DNA of 25,282 bases from Chitinophagaceae bacterium (GCA_025455665.1 JALOMC010000003.1:1-25282), one strand, 5' to 3'. Counted from the first letter of the stretch, positions 1 to 8,264 are shown. The notes: generated by a model from the letters alone, not told the origin. Made by a program: numbers and translations.

Positions 1-1857
1 TTGGCCCGGGCGGTACAGGCTTCGGTCGGTAAACAAGAAGTAGCGGTGGCGAAGCGGTTTCTTTTCGCCCAGCACCGGCGGGTCGGTATCGTCGTTGTCG
101 CTGTCGTTCCAGCCGCTTTCGTAGTAGTACTGGCCTTCGCGGGTAAACAGGTGGTCTTGCCGGTGGGTGATTTCGAACATCGTTTCCTGTTCGTAGCGGT
201 TGCCTTTGGGCAGGGCTGGCAATACTGCCAGGCCGTTGTTGTCAGTGGTTAATAGCTGTGCTTTTACCTGCGTGTAGCGTCGCTTTTCGTAGTCGTAGCG
301 GCGCTGCCATAGCTGTACAGTTGCCTTGGCCAGCGGTTGGCCACTTTGCCTGTCCAGTACATACAAGTGGCGCTGCTGCTGTATGTGGGCTATGTTGCTT
401 ACGTGAAACTGGCAGGCACTCAGCGCATTTTTCCCGGTGGCAAAATCAGCGTTGGCGCTGGCTACCAGCCAATATTCGCCCGTAGGCAAAGCATCGATTT
501 TTACCTCAGCACTGTGGGCACGGTAGTCGCCCATGGCGGGCAGCGCTTGTTGCCATTGGCGGGTAGCGGGCTGTTGCAGCAGTTTTTTCCACCACTCGTT
601 TTCGTCGCGGTATTCAAAGCTCTCCAGCGCTTTGGTGGCCGGTATCAGTTTAAAGTAAACAGTCGGTGTATTTGTAAACTCTACCCGGGCTAAAAAAGGC
701 AGGTTAACGCCGTTTACTTTTTCCAGCTGCAGTTTCAGCACCGGTTTTTTCAAATTGGCCAGCAGGTAGGCAGCTTTATCGGCCCACAAAGTGCCGGGGT
801 GGCGGCGGCTTACTTCGGTGGCCATGTAGGCAGCTTGTACCAGGGCCATTTTTACTTCGGGGGTGCTGGTAGCGGGGTCGTAGTCTGCGCCTTTTTGCTG
901 CCACCATTCGGCCAGGGCCAGGCCGGCCTGTGCAGCTTCGGGCTGGGTGGGGTATTGGGTCCAGGTGTGCTCCAGCCACTCCTTCAGCAGTTGCTGTTTG
1001 CCGGGGTGGGTACTGTTGTCTTTTACAAAGCGGTAGCGGCGCATATCCAGATCTATCAGCGCTGCTGTATCGGGCTGGGCTATGCGGTAGCGCAGTAGCT
1101 GCTGGTACAGGATGATGGCCCGGTATAGCCGGCTGCTGCTATCGGTGCTGGGGTATGGGTGGCGTACAAATAGCCTGGGCGCTGCCAGAGCGGCTGCATC
1201 GTTCAGTTCAAACGCTTGTTGGGGCTTCACATCGTCGTGCTGCCCTTGCTCCAGGTAGTCCAGCACTTTGTGGGCCAGCAGGTCGTACAGGGTGGGGCGC
1301 AAGGCCCGTTCGCCTTTCAGCACTACCATCTCGTACACGTCTACGCTGGTGCGCTTCAGCAACGCTTCATTGCTCAGCGATGCCTGGTAGTGCTGCCAAA
1401 TGCGGTTGTCAAAGTCTTTGATGCTCCAGGTGTCTGGCTTTTTTGGGTCGGGGCGGGTGCTGGCAGAGCGCTCCATTATTTGCCAGCGTTTGGCATCCAG
1501 GTAGTCGTAGTACACATCGGCCAGCAGGCTGTGCAACAGTTGGCGCTGAGGTTGGGCATTGGTTTGCTTCAGCTCTTGCTCCAGCAAGGCGATGGTTTTG
1601 TCAAATTCGTCTTCCTCTACTTTGCGTAGCAGGTGGCCTTTGGCAATGATGGCTTTCAACTGTTGTCCCTCTTGCTTATCGGCTTTGGCCTGCAGGTACA
1701 GTTTGTCTATCAGCGGGGTGGCGGATTTTGGCAGGTCTCTGGCCAGCAGCGAGTCGATGCGTTGCCAGGCTTTGCTGTAGTTGAAGCTGGGTTGCGATGA
1801 AAGCATGTGTGCGGCAAACAGGGAAGCGGAAAGCAGGAGAACACGGATATTGGTCAT
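1..1857 (-). CDS. Alpha-2-macroglobulin family protein, N-terminal part (cut by window edge)
   Basis: The frame reads without a stop from an ATG at 1857 to the window edge, giving 619 residues, so the C-terminal part is missing. It starts with a short hydrophobic export signal (MTNIRVLLLSASLFAAH). A long helical region rich in Gln, Leu and Ala follows to about residue 370, then beta-rich macroglobulin-like segments. The last visible residues, FTDRSLYRPGQ, are the hallmark of the macroglobulin bait/MG region in bacterial alpha-2-macroglobulins. Members of this family in Bacteroidota are very large envelope proteins (often near 2000 residues) thought to trap proteases or protect the envelope. 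The thioester region, if present, lies outside the window, so thioester chemistry cannot be judged. It is separated from sucD by a terminator, so it is probably its own transcription unit. The family call is firm; the function is inferred from the family. Confidence 0.85.
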   Translation of the reverse strand, partial: MTNIRVLLLSASLFAAHMLSSQPSFNYSKAWQRIDSLLARDLPKSATPLIDKLYLQAKADKQEGQQLKAIIAKGHLLRKVEEDEFDKTIALLEQELKQTNAQPQRQLLHSLLADVYYDYLDAKRWQIMERSASTRPDPKKPDTWSIKDFDNRIWQHYQASLSNEALLKRTSVDVYEMVVLKGERALRPTLYDLLAHKVLDYLEQGQHDDVKPQQAFELNDAAALAAPRLFVRHPYPSTDSSSRLYRAIILYQQLLRYRIAQPDTAALIDLDMRRYRFVKDNSTHPGKQQLLKEWLEHTWTQYPTQPEAAQAGLALAEWWQQKGADYDPATSTPEVKMALVQAAYMATEVSRRHPGTLWADKAAYLLANLKKPVLKLQLEKVNGVNLPFLARVEFTNTPTVYFKLIPATKALESFEYRDENEWWKKLLQQPATRQWQQALPAMGDYRAHSAEVKIDALPTGEYWLVASANADFATGKNALSACQFHVSNIAHIQQQRHLYVLDRQSGQPLAKATVQLWQRRYDYEKRRYTQVKAQLLTTDNNGLAVLPALPKGNRYEQETMFEITHRQDHLFTREGQYYYESGWNDSDNDDTDPPVLGEKKPLRHRYFLFTDRSLYRPGQ

Positions 1858-1941
1858 GCCAATGGGTTTGTTGGTAAGGTAGGTGAAACAGGCTACAGCC
1901 ACGGGATGTAATGAAACGCAATTTTTCACAGCTGAGGGCAT

Positions 1942-1967
1942 AAAAAAAGCCGGCACATGGCCGGCTT
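1942..1967 (-). terminator. Intrinsic terminator of sucD
   Basis: Read on the minus strand, an 8-bp perfect stem (AAGCCGGC with GCCGGCTT) closes a 5-nt loop and is followed by a run of T. It lies 24 bp past the sucD stop codon and before the alpha-2-macroglobulin start, so it should end the sucD transcript. Confidence 0.85.
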
Positions 1968-1990
1968 AACATTATTTCTACAAGCGATGC

Positions 1991-2869
1991 TTATGCTTTT
2001 TGCTGAATAGCGGCGGCCATGGTTTTGCCGATGTCGGCGGGGCTGGCTACTACATGAATACCGCATTCTGCCATGATTTTCATTTTGGCAGCAGCCGTGT
2101 CGTCGGCACCGCCTACAATGGCACCGGCGTGGCCCATGCGGCGGCCGGGAGGGGCGGTTTGGCCGGCTATAAAACCTACTACCGGCTTGGTACCATTTTC
2201 CTTGATCCAGCGGGCGGCCTCAGCTTCCATGCCGCCACCTATTTCGCCAATCATTACAATGCCTTCGGTGGCAGGATCGTTCATCAGCAGCTCTACGGCT
2301 TCTTTGGTAGTGGTGCCAATAATGGGGTCGCCACCAATACCAATGGCGGTAGTGATACCGAGGCCTGCTTTGGCTACCTGGTCGGCAGCTTCGTAGGTGA
2401 GGGTACCGCTCTTGCTCACTATGCCAATATTGCCATTTTTGAAAATGAAGCCGGGCATGATGCCCACCTTGCATTCGCCGGCCGTAATAATGCCGGGGCA
2501 GTTAGGCCCGATCATGCGGGTGTTTTTGCCCAGCAGGTAGTTTTTCACTTTTACCATGTCTTGCACGGGGATGCCTTCGGTAATGCACACTACCAGTTCA
2601 ATGCCAGCATCGGCAGCTTCCATTACGGCATCGGCGGCAAAAGCCGGCGGCACAAATATGATGCTCACATTGGCCCCCGTGTTTTTTACAGCATCTGCCA
2701 CGGTGTTAAACACAGGACGGTCGAGGTGGGTGCTGCCGCCCTTGCCGGGGGTGACACCACCCACTACCTGGGTGCCATAATCAATCATTTGCGAGGCATG
2801 AAAAGTGCCTTCTGTACCGGTGAAGCCCTGTACAATTACTTTGGAATCCTTGTTCACTAAAACGCTCAT
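1991..2869 (-). CDS. sucD: Succinyl-CoA synthetase (succinate-CoA ligase) alpha subunit
   Basis: This 292-residue protein matches the usual length of SucD. The enzyme interconverts succinyl-CoA and succinate with formation of ATP or GTP in the TCA cycle, as a complex with the beta subunit SucC. The N-terminal CoA-binding Rossmann domain is visible (VIVQGFTGTEGTFH, GGVTPGKGG near residues 12-44). The ligase domain carries MIGPNCPG (119-126), SKSGTLTYE (152-160) and the phosphohistidine motif GRRMGHAGAI with His247. The ATG at 2869 gives the standard MSVLVNK start. No sucC lies next to it here, so the beta subunit must be encoded elsewhere. It has a promoter-like motif upstream and a good terminator downstream, so it looks monocistronic. 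Confidence 0.97.
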   Translation of the reverse strand: MSVLVNKDSKVIVQGFTGTEGTFHASQMIDYGTQVVGGVTPGKGGSTHLDRPVFNTVADAVKNTGANVSIIFVPPAFAADAVMEAADAGIELVVCITEGIPVQDMVKVKNYLLGKNTRMIGPNCPGIITAGECKVGIMPGFIFKNGNIGIVSKSGTLTYEAADQVAKAGLGITTAIGIGGDPIIGTTTKEAVELLMNDPATEGIVMIGEIGGGMEAEAARWIKENGTKPVVGFIAGQTAPPGRRMGHAGAIVGGADDTAAAKMKIMAECGIHVVASPADIGKTMAAAIQQKA

Positions 2870-2908
2870 GGCAAAAGTTTAAATGCAGGTACTCGATTCT
2901 TAAAAAGT

Positions 2909-2924
2909 GCTGCAAAAGTAGGGG
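2909..2924 (-). promoter_or_regulatory. Probable sucD promoter (-7 box TACTTTTG)
   Basis: On the minus strand the sequence CCCCTACTTTTGCAGC contains TACTTTTG, a perfect match to the Bacteroidota -7 consensus TAnnTTTG (box at 2913-2920). It lies about 45 nt upstream of the sucD ATG. A TTTG is present further upstream (2935-2938), but the spacing of 14 nt is short for a -33 element. The same 16-nt string occurs upstream of ychF. Confidence 0.55.
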
Positions 2925-2956
2925 AAGGGGGGCACAAACGCTGTGCGGTACTTTCA

Positions 2957-3751
2957 TTAGTCATAACCCCAGGTAATGGAGGCCCAGTAGCTCTGCCAAT
3001 CGGCGGTTTGGTCGGCTGTGTGAGGCACCATTTTTACCAGGCTTATCATCCAGCGGCCATCAGTGGTTACCGGTACTTCTACGCGGCCATTGGTCATGGG
3101 CAGGTCGTAGCTTTTTACAACGCCTCGGCTGCTGCGGTGCCACACTTTTACCATGGCCTGCGGCAGCGGACGTTGTTTAAAAAACACATTGAACGCTACC
3201 GTGCCACTCTTTTGGAGGCCATAGGGATTTTGCAGCGGCACAATATCGAGCGGTAGTTCGGTAGGATAGTTGACCGGATGCAGGGTGCGTCCATTTTGCA
3301 ACAAGGTTTTTACACTGCGTTGGTAGTATTCACGGCCCACTGTGCTGTCTTTGCCCTGCTCTTTGCGCCAGGCCAGCACATCTGTCAGTCCGTCTTCTTG
3401 CAGGTAGGCGGCAAAGGCAGCTGGCGCCAGTTCAATATAGGTGTTGGTACCGTTGTAAATCAGTGTCTGGGTGCCATCGAGCGGGGCCTGCAGGCGCAGT
3501 GAGTCGCCGGCAGCCGGCAGCAGGGTAGCGGCCGGCAGGGCGTTGGCCTGTTGGTGGTTCAGCAGGCTTAGCAGGCGCACTTTGTTGAAATCGCCTTTCC
3601 AATTGTCGCCGGCAAAATGCTCGCCCACCCGAAAGCGAACCACAAAAGTTTTTCCAGAAAAACGAATCGGTTCCAGCCAAAACTCGTGTGCTTCTGCAGT
3701 GGTCAGCAGTAGCAGACCAACTGCTGCCAGCAGCATTCTTTTTATGTTCAT
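2957..3751 (-). CDS. Exported DUF4198 family protein
   Basis: This is a 264-residue protein with a clear signal peptide (MNIKRMLLAAVGLLLLTTAEA), after which the mature chain would begin His-Glu-Phe-Trp-Leu-Glu-Pro. The AHEFWLEP start and the beta-rich body with a C-terminal domain (VAFNVFFKQRPLPQAMVKVWH) are typical of DUF4198, a family of periplasmic proteins often linked to metal uptake and without proven chemistry. Its ATG overlaps the stop of the upstream MlaF-like ATPase gene by 4 nt (ATGA), which indicates translational coupling. It is therefore the third gene of an mlaE-mlaF-DUF4198 operon, in the place where an MCE-domain MlaD subunit might be expected. It has no MCE domain. The family call is good; the role is unknown. 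Confidence 0.75.
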   Translation of the reverse strand: MNIKRMLLAAVGLLLLTTAEAHEFWLEPIRFSGKTFVVRFRVGEHFAGDNWKGDFNKVRLLSLLNHQQANALPAATLLPAAGDSLRLQAPLDGTQTLIYNGTNTYIELAPAAFAAYLQEDGLTDVLAWRKEQGKDSTVGREYYQRSVKTLLQNGRTLHPVNYPTELPLDIVPLQNPYGLQKSGTVAFNVFFKQRPLPQAMVKVWHRSSRGVVKSYDLPMTNGRVEVPVTTDGRWMISLVKMVPHTADQTADWQSYWASITWGYD

Positions 3752-4554
3752 GGCTTTGAAGTATCAGTGAGGTTGGATGGCAAGTGGCCCTTGGCTTCCA
3801 GCATACGCATCTGCTTGGCATCCTGCAAAAACTCTGATGCGAAGATGAAGTTGTTCAGCTTTTCGTCGTCGCTGAAAATGATGTCCTTGTTGCTGCCGGT
3901 CCACTGCTTGTAGCCCTGGTACATGTACAGGATGTTATCGCCTATTTCCATCACACTGTTCATGTCGTGCGTATTGATCACTGTGGTTGTATTAAAATCT
4001 ATTGTCAGGTCTTTGATCAATTTATCGATGACCATACTGGTTTGCGGATCAAGGCCACTGTTGGGCTCATCTACAAACAAAAACCTGGGGTTGAGTACGA
4101 TGGCACGAGCAATGCCCACCCGCTTTTTCATGCCGCCACTGATCTCAGCCGGAAATTTTTTGTTGCTTTCTTTCAGGTTCACCCTGTCCAGTACTTCATT
4201 TACCCGTTTCAACTTGGTTTGGTAGCTGTCGCGGGTAAACATATCAAGCGGGAACATAACATTTTGCTCCACGGTCATGCTATCAAAAAGGGCTGATCCC
4301 TGAAACAACATGCCGATTTGTTGGCGCAGCTGTTTGCGTTCTTCCCGGCTCATGGTCACCATGTCCTGGTCCTGATACAAAATGGCGCCCTGATCGGGTT
4401 CGAACAAGCCCACCAGGCATTTCATCAGCACCGTTTTGCCACTGCCGCTGCTGCCAATAATCAGGTTGCATTTACCGGGGTAAAAGTCGGCGCTGATATC
4501 GTACAAAACGGTACGGTCGCCAAATGATTTTTTGAGTTGGTGGACCTGAATCAT
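3748..4554 (-). CDS. mlaF: ABC transporter ATPase, MlaF-like (lipid/organic solvent transport)
   Basis: This 268-residue ATPase has a Walker A motif GSSGSGKT (residues 34-41), a Q-loop (QQIGMLFQGSALFDSMTV), an ABC signature SGGMKKR, Walker B FLFVDEP followed by the D-loop SGLDP, and a switch His in INTHDM. FQGSALFDSMTV with SGGMKKRVGIARA is characteristic of the MlaF/Ttg2A group, which powers retrograde phospholipid transport between outer and inner membranes. The frame is open 19 codons further upstream (to 4611). The ATG at 4554 is preferred because it gives the normal family start MIQVHQLKKSF and an exact 4-nt ATGA overlap with the mlaE stop. The 3' end overlaps the DUF4198 start in the same way. 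Confidence 0.92.
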   Translation of the reverse strand: MIQVHQLKKSFGDRTVLYDISADFYPGKCNLIIGSSGSGKTVLMKCLVGLFEPDQGAILYQDQDMVTMSREERKQLRQQIGMLFQGSALFDSMTVEQNVMFPLDMFTRDSYQTKLKRVNEVLDRVNLKESNKKFPAEISGGMKKRVGIARAIVLNPRFLFVDEPNSGLDPQTSMVIDKLIKDLTIDFNTTTVINTHDMNSVMEIGDNILYMYQGYKQWTGSNKDIIFSDDEKLNNFIFASEFLQDAKQMRMLEAKGHLPSNLTDTSKP

Positions 4555-5297
4555 GCTGGCTTCAACATTAAAAGAGTGAGTATATAATCGGCCAACAAAA
4601 TGAGGATACAACTTACAACCACCGCCAGTGTGCTGCTGCGCCCAATTTCGAGGGCGCCGCCCTTTACATTGTAGCCAAAATAGGCTGAAATGCTGGTGAT
4701 AAGATAGGCAAACGTAAAGGCCTTGGTCATGGCCACGGTTACATTAAATGGTTTAAAGCCTTCCAGCAGGCCACGGTCAAATGTGTTGGTATCAATAATG
4801 CCGGTGAGGTCGCCTACAAACCGACCGCCCCACAGCGATACTATGATGCTGAGCGAAATGAGCATGGGCACGGTCAGCAGGGCCGCCGCTACCTTGGGCA
4901 GAATGAGGTAGGTTTTGGTATTGATGCCCATGATTTCAAGCGCATCGATCTGCTCGCTGATGCGCATATTGCCCAACTCCGACGCTATTTTGCTGCCTAC
5001 TACACCTGCCAGTACTATACAAATAACGGTAGGCGATAGCTCCAGCAGCATGCTATCGCGTACAATAACAGCAATGGTACTTCGCGGTATCAGATTAGTG
5101 ACCAGCTGGTAGGCAGTTTGCACGGTCATCACAGCACCCAAAAACACAGATATGACGAGTACAATAGGTAAAGAGCCCACGCCAATTTCCACGCATTGGT
5201 GCATGAACTCTTTCCAATACATTTTTTGGTTCTCCGGACGGGCAAACATTCCCTTGATGGTCACAATGTAGCGTCCAAGATGTTCGAACAAAGGCAT
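4551..5297 (-). CDS. mlaE: MlaE family ABC transporter permease
   Basis: This 248-residue integral membrane protein has the MlaE (DUF140) layout. A short amphipathic N-terminus is followed by a first membrane segment at GVGSLPIVLVISVFLGAVMT, the conserved cytoplasmic section ELSPTVICIVLAGVVGSKIASELGNMRISEQIDALEIMGI (given as landmarks: the Glu-Leu-Gly-Met and EQIDAL motifs), and three further hydrophobic segments. It would form the inner-membrane channel of a Mla-type lipid transporter with the MlaF ATPase encoded immediately downstream, whose ATG overlaps its stop codon. The start at 5297 lies 66 bp past the end of the malic enzyme gene. No good Bacteroidota -7 box was found just upstream, so read-through from maeB is possible. 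Confidence 0.93.
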   Translation of the reverse strand: MPLFEHLGRYIVTIKGMFARPENQKMYWKEFMHQCVEIGVGSLPIVLVISVFLGAVMTVQTAYQLVTNLIPRSTIAVIVRDSMLLELSPTVICIVLAGVVGSKIASELGNMRISEQIDALEIMGINTKTYLILPKVAAALLTVPMLISLSIIVSLWGGRFVGDLTGIIDTNTFDRGLLEGFKPFNVTVAMTKAFTFAYLITSISAYFGYNVKGGALEIGRSSTLAVVVSCILILLADYILTLLMLKPA

Positions 5298-5363
5298 GGC
5301 TCAAAATAAGCAAATACCCGCCACACTGTGGCGCAATTGTGATGGGCGAAAACGTTAAGCCTG

Positions 5364-7694
5364 TCAGCCTCGTCGTTGCCACCATTTCCGACGGCTGGCA
5401 TTGGGTGCCTGGTTGGTGCTGCACTTCATTTGGGCATCTATCACGGCTATCAGGGTCATGTTTACAATGCTGCGTACGGTGCTGCCCAACTGCAGTACGT
5501 GTACCGGCTTTTTCATACCCAGCAGTACCGGCCCGATGGCGTCGGCACCGCCCACCTCTTTCAGCAGGTTGTACGCTATGTTGCCGCTGGACAGGTTTGG
5601 AAAAATGAGTGTATTCACTTCCTGGTCTACCAACTCGCTGAACGGGTAGTTTTCTCGCAATATTTCTTTGTTGAATGCCAGAATGCCCTGCATTTCGCCA
5701 TCAACCACCAGCTTGCTATCGCGGCTTTTCAGTATTTGGCGGGCATTGGCCATCAGGCGGGCTTCGGGCGTATTGCTACTGCCAAAGTTGGAGTACGATA
5801 GCAGCGCTATGCGTGGCTGGATATTGAAACTGCGCACCTCTTTGGCCACCATTTGTGTAATGTCGGCTATTTCTTCGGCCGTGGGGGTAAAGTTGACGGT
5901 GGCATCTGCCAAAAACAGCGGGCCTTGCTTGGTAAGCAGAATGTACATACCAGCAATCTTTTTCACGCCCTCTTCGGTACCTATTGTTTGCAGGGCCGGG
6001 CGAATAAGACCTGAGTAGTCGCGGCTGGGGCCTGCTATCAGGGCATCGGCTTCGCCATTTTTCAGCATCATGCATCCAAAGTACATGCGGTCTTTCATGG
6101 CTTTTACTGCCTCGTAGTTGTTGAAGCCCTTGCGACCTCGCAATGCAAAAAACTGCTCGCCGTATTCCTGCCTTTTATCGTCGTAGTTGTCCTGCTTCGG
6201 ATCAATAATGGTCATCCCCTCCAGGCTTACACCATTTTGCTCGGCCAGGCGGTTTATCTTTCTTTCTTCACCCATCAAAATGGGGAAGCAAATTCCTTCT
6301 TCGAGGCATATTTCTGCTGCCTTCAGTACTTTGATATTGTCAGCTTCGGCAAAGATGACATGACGCGGATCCTTGCGGGCCTTCATGCCTAATACGCGGA
6401 AAAGCTGGTTGTCGAGACCAAGGCGGCGGTTGAGTTCTATTTCGTAGTTATCCCAGTTGGTAATAGGGCTTTGCGCCACACCGCTATCCATGGCGGCTTT
6501 GGCTACCGCCGGGGCTACTGCGGCCAGCAAGCGGGGGTCTAGCGGTTTGGGTATAATGTAGTCGGCACCAAATGAAATGCTCTTCTCATTGTAGGCCAGG
6601 TTTACAATGTCGGGCACGGCTGTTTTGGCCAATTCGGCCAGGGCACGCACAGCGGCCAATTTCATTTCTTCGTTGATGGTGGTAGCTCTTACATCCAGCG
6701 CACCCCTGAAGATGTACGGAAAGCCCAATACGTTGTTTACCTGGTTGGGTGTATCGCTACGGCCGGTGGCTACTATTACATCTTTTCGTACTGCATGAGC
6801 GTCGTCGTACATTATTTCCGGTTCGGGGTTGGCGCAGGCAAATACCACGGGGTTTTTGGCCATGCTTTTCACCATGTCGGGCGTTACTACCTTGCCCACG
6901 CTCAGGCCCAAAAACATGTCAGCATCTTTCATTGCCTCTTTCAGCGTCCAGTGGGCTTTGGAAGCATCCACAGCCAGGCGCTGCTTGAACTCATCCAGGT
7001 CGGTGCGGCCTTTGTGCAGCACGCCCTGAATGTCGAACACCGTAAAATGATCGGGGCGGGCCCCCAAGGCTATATACAGCTTGATACACGCAATGGCGGC
7101 GGCACCGGCGCCGTTCACCACAAAACGTACCTTCTCGATCTTCTTTTTCTGAATTTCAAGTGCGTTGAGCAAGGCAGCGCTGCTGATAATGGCGGTGCCA
7201 TGCTGGTCATCGTGCATCACCGGAATTTTCATTTCCTCTCGCAGCCGCTTCTCAATGTAGAAGCATTCCGGCGCTTTGATGTCTTCCAGATTGATACCGC
7301 CGAAAGTGGGCTCCAGCGCTTTTACAATGTCGCAAAACTTATCAGGGTCTTTTTCATTCACCTCAATGTCAAACACATCAATGTCGGCAAATATTTTGAA
7401 CAGTACTCCCTTGCCCTCCATGACAGGCTTGCTGGCATCGGCACCTATATCGCCCAGGCCCAATACAGCGGTACCATTGCTGATGACACCCACCAGATTA
7501 CCCTTGGCAGTGTACTTGTATGCATTGGCAGGATCAGCTTTTATTTCTTTACAGGGTTCGGCCACGCCGGGGCTGTAGGCAAGGCTGAGGTCTCGTTGTG
7601 TTTTGGCTTCTTTGGTAGGAACTACCTCGATCTTACCTGGCCGGCCCTTGGCATGATATTCCAGGGCCTGCTCTTTGCGCAAATCGTTTACCAT
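5364..7694 (-). CDS. maeB: NADP-dependent malic enzyme with C-terminal phosphotransacetylase-like domain
   Basis: This 776-residue protein has the MaeB architecture. Residues about 1-420 are malic enzyme: SLAYSPGVAEPC with the catalytic Tyr, GTAVLGLGDIGADASKPVMEGK with the catalytic Lys, the metal-binding NLEDIKAP, HDDQHGTA, and the dinucleotide fold VVNGAGAAAIA. Residues about 430-760 are a phosphate acetyltransferase-like domain that in MaeB proteins senses acetyl-CoA rather than catalysing. The reaction is oxidative decarboxylation of malate to pyruvate, giving NADPH. The frame extends 7 codons upstream to a TTG at 7715. The ATG at 7694 is preferred because a TAnnTTTG-like box occupies the intervening sequence and the family starts shortly before the KEQALEYHAKGRPGKIEVVP block. 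The C-terminus ends in a short basic tail. Confidence 0.95.
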   Translation of the reverse strand: MVNDLRKEQALEYHAKGRPGKIEVVPTKEAKTQRDLSLAYSPGVAEPCKEIKADPANAYKYTAKGNLVGVISNGTAVLGLGDIGADASKPVMEGKGVLFKIFADIDVFDIEVNEKDPDKFCDIVKALEPTFGGINLEDIKAPECFYIEKRLREEMKIPVMHDDQHGTAIISSAALLNALEIQKKKIEKVRFVVNGAGAAAIACIKLYIALGARPDHFTVFDIQGVLHKGRTDLDEFKQRLAVDASKAHWTLKEAMKDADMFLGLSVGKVVTPDMVKSMAKNPVVFACANPEPEIMYDDAHAVRKDVIVATGRSDTPNQVNNVLGFPYIFRGALDVRATTINEEMKLAAVRALAELAKTAVPDIVNLAYNEKSISFGADYIIPKPLDPRLLAAVAPAVAKAAMDSGVAQSPITNWDNYEIELNRRLGLDNQLFRVLGMKARKDPRHVIFAEADNIKVLKAAEICLEEGICFPILMGEERKINRLAEQNGVSLEGMTIIDPKQDNYDDKRQEYGEQFFALRGRKGFNNYEAVKAMKDRMYFGCMMLKNGEADALIAGPSRDYSGLIRPALQTIGTEEGVKKIAGMYILLTKQGPLFLADATVNFTPTAEEIADITQMVAKEVRSFNIQPRIALLSYSNFGSSNTPEARLMANARQILKSRDSKLVVDGEMQGILAFNKEILRENYPFSELVDQEVNTLIFPNLSSGNIAYNLLKEVGGADAIGPVLLGMKKPVHVLQLGSTVRSIVNMTLIAVIDAQMKCSTNQAPNASRRKWWQRRG

Positions 7695-7700
7695 AGAGGG

Positions 7701-7708
7701 CAAATGTA
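7701..7708 (-). promoter_or_regulatory. Possible -7 box upstream of maeB
   Basis: The minus strand reads TACATTTG, a full match to TAnnTTTG, ending 7 nt before the maeB ATG at 7694. If used, the transcript would be almost or fully leaderless. No convincing -33 element sits at the usual spacing, so this is tentative. Confidence 0.3.
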
Positions 7709-7781
7709 AGGGCAAAGCCTGTGTGGCAGCTGCCCTTGGTCTGTGTAGTTTGCCAGACCGCTGCCCGAGTAGCAGCGCATT

Positions 7782-8246
7782 TTATTTATGCATGAACTCC
7801 TTTACAATTCGTTCATTCTCAGGGGTAGGTTGGCTTTGCCAGTTCGGATCATATTTTACAAAAAAAGAGAGCCAGATAGAGCGGCTAAGGCGCATGAGCC
7901 ACGGCAACATACCAACAAGCACAGCAATATTGGCGGCTATCCAGTAGTACAAACTATTGTCATCAATACTAAAGCCAAGCAGTACCCACCACGCTACAAA
8001 TGTGGCCACGCTAATGGCCACCGTAAGGGCATAGCTTACATAGCCGGTACCATAATAAAATCCTACTTCAATCTCCATGGGTTGGCCACACACCGGGCAT
8101 TCATCGGGCATGGCCATGTTTCTTTTGCTGGAAAAAAAACTGACCGGATGAAGAAACATATTGCCCTGTCGGCAGCGGGCACATTTGCATTGAAGGGTGC
8201 TGGACAAATAACTGCGGTTGGCAGCCGGGGCTGTAGAACTGGGCAT
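7782..8246 (-). CDS. DUF983 family membrane protein with zinc-ribbon-like cysteines
   Basis: This 154-residue protein has the DUF983 pattern. An N-terminal CxxC pair (Cys22, Cys25 in CKCARCRQG) and a second CxxC (Cys50, Cys53 in CPVCGQPME) could bind zinc. The conserved GFYYGTGYVSYAL follows, then two hydrophobic segments (about residues 70-95 and 103-122) and a cytosolic tail ending in a basic residue. The family is common in Bacteroidota and Alphaproteobacteria and has no assigned function. The gene lies 57 bp after murF and 87 bp before maeB on the same strand. A full TAnnTTTG box 18 nt upstream of its ATG suggests it may also have its own promoter. Confidence 0.85.
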   Translation of the reverse strand: MPSSTAPAANRSYLSSTLQCKCARCRQGNMFLHPVSFFSSKRNMAMPDECPVCGQPMEIEVGFYYGTGYVSYALTVAISVATFVAWWVLLGFSIDDNSLYYWIAANIAVLVGMLPWLMRLSRSIWLSFFVKYDPNWQSQPTPENERIVKEFMHK

Positions 8247-8264
8247 GTTGGATTGGTTCGTTCA

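Noticed and set aside
1216..1629. 137-codon plus-strand open frame inside the alpha-2-macroglobulin gene
   Set aside because: The minus-strand frame is continuous for 619 codons and ends in a family-specific motif, so the plus-strand frame is a shadow.
2000..2860. 286-codon plus-strand open frame opposite sucD
   Set aside because: It lies wholly within sucD on the other strand, and its translation has no recognisable domain. GC-rich codon choice leaves the antisense frame free of stops.
5319..5333. CGCCAC/GTGGCG hairpin between maeB and mlaE
   Set aside because: The stem is good but has a 3-nt loop and no T-run on either strand, so it is not called a terminator.
6795..7709. 304-codon plus-strand open frame opposite maeB
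   Set aside because: Antisense shadow of a strongly conserved enzyme; the composition (many His, Gln, Phe) is typical of mirrored coding sequence.
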